This document shows positions 60,822-64,000 of a stretch of 64,000 nt of DNA, one piece after another. Each line of letters opens with the position of its first letter. Within the stretch, counting starts at the first letter, position 1. The translations under genes were made by a program, and so were the position numbers. Origin of the DNA: Geothrix sp. (GTDB taxonomy: Bacteria; Acidobacteriota; Holophagae; Holophagales; Holophagaceae); assembly GCF_030219325.1 (NCBI RefSeq), contig NZ_CP126625.1, positions 2,592,857-2,656,856 on the forward strand, written 5' to 3'. The notes below the pieces were generated by a model. It made no database searches. It was not told the DNA's origin and saw nothing but the letters and a program-made list of their open reading frames with translations.

Positions 60822-62759
60822 TCAGCGGCTGAGGATGAGCAGGGTGAGGTCGTCGGCGAGGGGCCTGCCTTCGCCGAAGGCCACCACGTCCGCCAGAATG
60901 GCGGCCTGCAGATCCTCCGCCGGAAGGGTGAGCAGTGTCTCCAGCCGGTCCTCACCGTAGAAAGTGTCATCGGGAGCCTGCGCCTCGGTGAGCCCGTCCG
61001 TGTAGAAGATCAGGCTGTCACCGGGCTCCAGGGTGCCCTCGCAGAGTTCCAGGGCCTCCCGGAAGCGGCTGCCGCTGAGGCCCACGCCGAGCCCCCGGGG
61101 GTGCAGCCGGGTGACCTGCCCGTCCTGGCGCCGCAGGAACGCGGAGGGATGCCCCGCCCGCACGAACTGGAAGCGGCCCGTGCGGGGGTGGAAGGTGCCG
61201 TAGGCCAGGGTGAGGAAGAGGCGCCGGTCATGGCCCTGGCACCAGATGGCGTTGAGGCGGTCGGCCACGTCCACGGGCCCCAGGGCCTGCTTGTCCAGGG
61301 CCGAGAGCACGCCCTTGGTCTCCGCGGCGTAGAAGGCCGCGCTGGTGCCCTTGCCGCTGACGTCGAGGATCAGGAAGGCCAGGCTGCCATCGGCCAGGGG
61401 GAACAGGTCGTAGTAGTCCCCGGCCACCTCGCGGGCCGGCAGGATGGTGGCCCGCACCGAGGGCATGCGCAGCGCCTCCAGGTCGGGCAGCAGGCGCATC
61501 TGCACCTCGCGCGCCACCCGGAGTTCCTGTTCCATGCGCAGGCGCTCCTCCCGCTCGGAGGCGGCGGTCTGCAGCCGCGCCGCCATGTCGTTGAAGGCGG
61601 CGGAGAGCTGGGCCACCTGGTCCCTGCCCCGGGGATGGATGCGCGCGGAGAAATCCCCCAGGCTGAGCTGGTTCACGCCCCGGTGGAGATCGTTCACGGC
61701 CCGCCCGAGCGACCAGGCCAGGACCAGTCCGAGGATCGCCGCAAAGGCCTGGGCCAGGGCCAGGGCCACCAGCACCAGCGACACGACGATGATGGCCTTC
61801 ACGGTGCCCAGGGACATGCCCTGCCGCCCGCTGGCGCCAAAGCCCGCGAACAGGGCGTAGAGGTTCGTCTCGGGCGTCGCCGTGAGCACCAGCGACTGCC
61901 CCGTGGACCAGTCCGTGATGGTGAAGGCCAGGGGCGGCAGGTCGAAGGGCGCGAACAGGCCCGAGCCCTGGAGGGGCTGTCCCTTGGTCCAGGTGGCCAC
62001 GGCCTGGCCCTGTCCCGCCAGGATCGCTGCCTCCTTGCCCACGCGCCCCCCGCCGGCGGTGATCTTGAAGGACTCCTTCCCCCTCTTGTTCTTGCTCTCC
62101 CGCTGCGGGGCCAGCTGGAACAGCACCTGGCCGCCCGCCAGAGCCTGGGCGCGGTCGCCCAGGACGCCGAGGTTGAGCGAGAGGATGCGGAAGCCGCCGG
62201 ATTCCTTGCGCACGGCCCGCAGGTAGGTGTCCTTGCGGGGTTCCTTCAGGTTGGTGTCGTGGCTGTCGGCCCAGACCATGCCGATGAAGGTCTCCGGCAC
62301 GCCGTCCGGCAGCTGCCGCGCATGCTCCACCCAGGCCCCGCCGTAGGTCCGCAGGGCCTGCAGGGCGGCCGCATCCGTGGATTCCTGGTTGGCGGTCTTC
62401 AGGGCGTCTTCCCAGGCCGCCAGGGTCTGCTGCGTGGAGCGGCTCACCTGCGCCCCCAGCCCGAGCCAGCTCAGGGCCATGAGCATCAGGGCCAGGGCCA
62501 CCACGGGCAGCACCGACATGAGCGCGAGGATCACCCACAGCCGCCGCGAGACGCGGAACAGGAGCCTGTTCCAGATCCAGCGCAGGCCGCGGAAGAGGAG
62601 CCACAGTCCGCCGGCCCAGGCCAGGGCCCCGGCGCAGCCGGATCCCACCGGCGGCAGGGCCAGGGCCAACCCAACGGCGAGGAAGGCCCAGGGCCAGTCA
62701 CGCCGGAAGCGGAAGGCGGCCCAGCCGCGGCGGAGCAGGTCCTGAAGCGAGCGGAGCAT
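60822..62759 (-). CDS. membrane SpoIIE-type PP2C phosphatase with HAMP domain
   Basis: The product is 645 aa. Two N-terminal hydrophobic regions (about 20-60 and 72-95) and a third helix at about 330-350 flank a ~230-residue extracytoplasmic sensor domain. A HAMP linker (LHRGVNQLSLGDFSARIHPRG) and coiled coil lead to a SpoIIE/PP2C domain with VAGDYYDLFPLADGSLAFLILDVSGKGTSAAF and the final acidic FYTDGLTEAQ region. It probably dephosphorylates a Ser/Thr-phosphorylated partner, perhaps in the network of the convergent kinase. Confidence 0.9.
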   Translation of the reverse strand: MLRSLQDLLRRGWAAFRFRRDWPWAFLAVGLALALPPVGSGCAGALAWAGGLWLLFRGLRWIWNRLLFRVSRRLWVILALMSVLPVVALALMLMALSWLGLGAQVSRSTQQTLAAWEDALKTANQESTDAAALQALRTYGGAWVEHARQLPDGVPETFIGMVWADSHDTNLKEPRKDTYLRAVRKESGGFRILSLNLGVLGDRAQALAGGQVLFQLAPQRESKNKRGKESFKITAGGGRVGKEAAILAGQGQAVATWTKGQPLQGSGLFAPFDLPPLAFTITDWSTGQSLVLTATPETNLYALFAGFGASGRQGMSLGTVKAIIVVSLVLVALALAQAFAAILGLVLAWSLGRAVNDLHRGVNQLSLGDFSARIHPRGRDQVAQLSAAFNDMAARLQTAASEREERLRMEQELRVAREVQMRLLPDLEALRMPSVRATILPAREVAGDYYDLFPLADGSLAFLILDVSGKGTSAAFYAAETKGVLSALDKQALGPVDVADRLNAIWCQGHDRRLFLTLAYGTFHPRTGRFQFVRAGHPSAFLRRQDGQVTRLHPRGLGVGLSGSRFREALELCEGTLEPGDSLIFYTDGLTEAQAPDDTFYGEDRLETLLTLPAEDLQAAILADVVAFGEGRPLADDLTLLILSR

Positions 62760-62766
62760 GCCCGGC

Positions 62767-63513
62767 TCAGGCCATCAGCATTCCGCCATTCACGCTGAGG
62801 ACCTGCCCGGTGATGTAGCTGGCCTCGTCGCTGGCGAGGAACGCGACGGCGGCGGCGATGTCGGCGGGTGTCCCCATGCGGCCCAGGGGGATCTGCTTGG
62901 TGAACTCGGCCTTCACGTCCTCAGGCAGACCCGCCGTCATGGCGGTCTCGATGTAGCCCGGCGTCACCGCGTTGGCCGTGACGTTGCGGCTGGCGAGCTC
63001 CCGGGCCACGGACTTGGTGAGGCCGATGAGGCCGGCCTTGGCCGCCACGTAGTTCGCCTGGCCCGGGTTGCCCATCTGGCCCACCACGGAGGCGATGTTG
63101 ATGATGCGGCCCCAGCGCTGCTTCATCATGGGCTTGGTGGCCGCCTGAATGGCCGTCCACGCGCCCTTGAGGTTGGTGTCGATCACCGCGTCCCAGTCCT
63201 CCTCCTTCATCTGGATGAGGAGCTTGTCGCGGGTGATGCCTGCGTTGTTCACCAGGATGTGGATGGCGCCATGGCGTTCCACGGTGGTGGCCACGGCGGC
63301 CTTCACGGAGGCCGTGTCCGACAGGTCGGCGGCGATGACGTCCGCCTTGCCCCCGGCCGCGGTGATGGCATCCGCCACGTCCTGCAGCTTGTTCAGCGTG
63401 CGGGCCGCGCAGACCACCGTGGCCCCCTGGGCGGCGAGCTGCTTCGCGATGGCTTCGCCGATGCCCTGGCTGGCGCCGGTGACGAGGGCGACCTTGCCGT
63501 CGAGGCTGAACAT
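62767..63513 (-). CDS. fabG: 3-oxoacyl-ACP reductase
   Basis: This 248-aa short-chain dehydrogenase of fatty-acid elongation has the TGASQGIG NADP-binding loop, NNAG, the catalytic Ser (IINIASVVGQMGNPGQ), the YxxxK pair (NYVAAKAG) and PGYIETAMT, as in FabG. The ATG at 63513 follows GGAGGTCCC; upstream in-frame codons lack coding character. It lies seven bases after the phosphatase gene start in the same orientation, so the two may be co-transcribed. Confidence 0.92.
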   Translation of the reverse strand: MFSLDGKVALVTGASQGIGEAIAKQLAAQGATVVCAARTLNKLQDVADAITAAGGKADVIAADLSDTASVKAAVATTVERHGAIHILVNNAGITRDKLLIQMKEEDWDAVIDTNLKGAWTAIQAATKPMMKQRWGRIINIASVVGQMGNPGQANYVAAKAGLIGLTKSVARELASRNVTANAVTPGYIETAMTAGLPEDVKAEFTKQIPLGRMGTPADIAAAVAFLASDEASYITGQVLSVNGGMLMA

Positions 63514-63676
63514 GGGACCTCCAAAACGAGTGAAGGGACAGCATACCAAGGTGGGCCGGGGCCATCTGGCCCCAGATCTCGCGCAACGCATGCGATGTGC
63601 GCAGGGAAGAACGGTTCCGGGGGCTTGCCCAAGGCCTGGATGGGACTACCATGGGGCCCTTCCCCCGGGAGGGACC

Positions 63677-64000
63677 ATGCTCGTCTTCGCCTGTCTCCTG
63701 CTACTCCAGACACCCGGGGCCCAGGCCCCGGCCTGGTCCGCCACCACCCTGGAGGCGGCCGCCACCGAGGCCAACAAGAAGGTGCTCGCCGAAGCCAAAC
63801 CCATCACGGTCACGGGCGAAATCGTGGACGTGTCCTGCTACACCCAGTTGGGCAAGCGGGGCGAGGGCCACAAGGCCTGCGGCACCCTGTGCGTGGCCTC
63901 CGGATCGCCCGCGGGCATCCTCACCTCCGACGGTACGCTCTACATCCTCATGGCCGAGCCCCATCACCCGAGGCGGGATGGCAAGGCGAGCCTGGCCAAA
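63677..64000 (+). CDS. exported protein, incomplete at the right edge
   Basis: The first 108 residues only. It has a short signal peptide (MLVFACLLLLQTPGAQA), then ATEANKKVLAEAKPITVTGEIVDVSCYTQLGKRG and a CGTLCVASG segment. The two Cys clusters (SCYTQLG, CGTLC) with GEIVD suggest a small periplasmic protein of the kind that handles metals or haem, but the fragment is too short to name it. Confidence 0.7.
   Translation, partial: MLVFACLLLLQTPGAQAPAWSATTLEAAATEANKKVLAEAKPITVTGEIVDVSCYTQLGKRGEGHKACGTLCVASGSPAGILTSDGTLYILMAEPHHPRRDGKASLAK

Overview
The window is a high-GC chromosome segment of a Gram-negative bacterium with an outer membrane. It carries TolC, RND efflux, beta-barrel proteins and many signal peptides. 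A run of four S46 dipeptidyl-peptidases, a tricorn-type S41 peptidase, Ser/Thr-kinase/TPR and SpoIIE-phosphatase genes, and abundant small stem-loop repeats fit an acidobacterium of the Holophagae (Geothrix-like). That assignment is an inference from gene content; no rRNA or tRNA gene was seen.

Layout. 1-4706: a minus-strand heavy-metal efflux operon (Cys-rich secreted protein, TolC, CusB-like adaptor, CusA-like pump truncated by the left edge). 4845-6891: FAD oxidoreductase and nitrilase-family amidase. 6915-11960: an integron gene-cassette array of eight cassettes, all reading on the minus strand and separated by near-identical ~124-bp attC sites. No integrase lies in the window, so it is a CALIN-type array or the distal part of a chromosomal integron. 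12346-14568: aldo/keto reductase, MarC, deoxyribosyltransferase-like protein. 14573-23131: four tandem S46 peptidases. 23349-27309: beta-barrel protein and a zinc/manganese uptake set (permease, binding protein, outer-membrane protein) without a local ATPase. 27459-31499: MacA-like adaptor, two FtsX-type permeases and the 3' relic of another permease. 32010-38316: B12/radical-SAM protein, carbonic anhydrase, MazEF-like pair, PLP decarboxylase, GT39-like membrane protein.

38496-40811 is proline biosynthesis (proB-proA). It is preceded by a short Pro-rich leader ORF and an intrinsic terminator that together look like a ribosome-mediated attenuator. Next come an aminotransferase and a 937-residue fusion of a GCS2-type carboxylate-amine ligase to an M20 metallopeptidase. 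46462-52303 groups malate synthase, a LysR regulator, glycerate kinase and an LctP/GlcA-type permease, plausibly for glycolate/glyoxylate or lactate use. 52458-64000 has the tricorn peptidase, a beta-barrel protein, xseA, a Ser/Thr kinase facing a PP2C phosphatase, fabG and a truncated secreted protein.

The most interesting items are the integron cassette array, the putative proBA attenuator, the ligase-peptidase fusion, the divergent fourth S46 paralogue and the duplicated permease tail. Protein functions are assigned from recognised motifs only; no database search was run.
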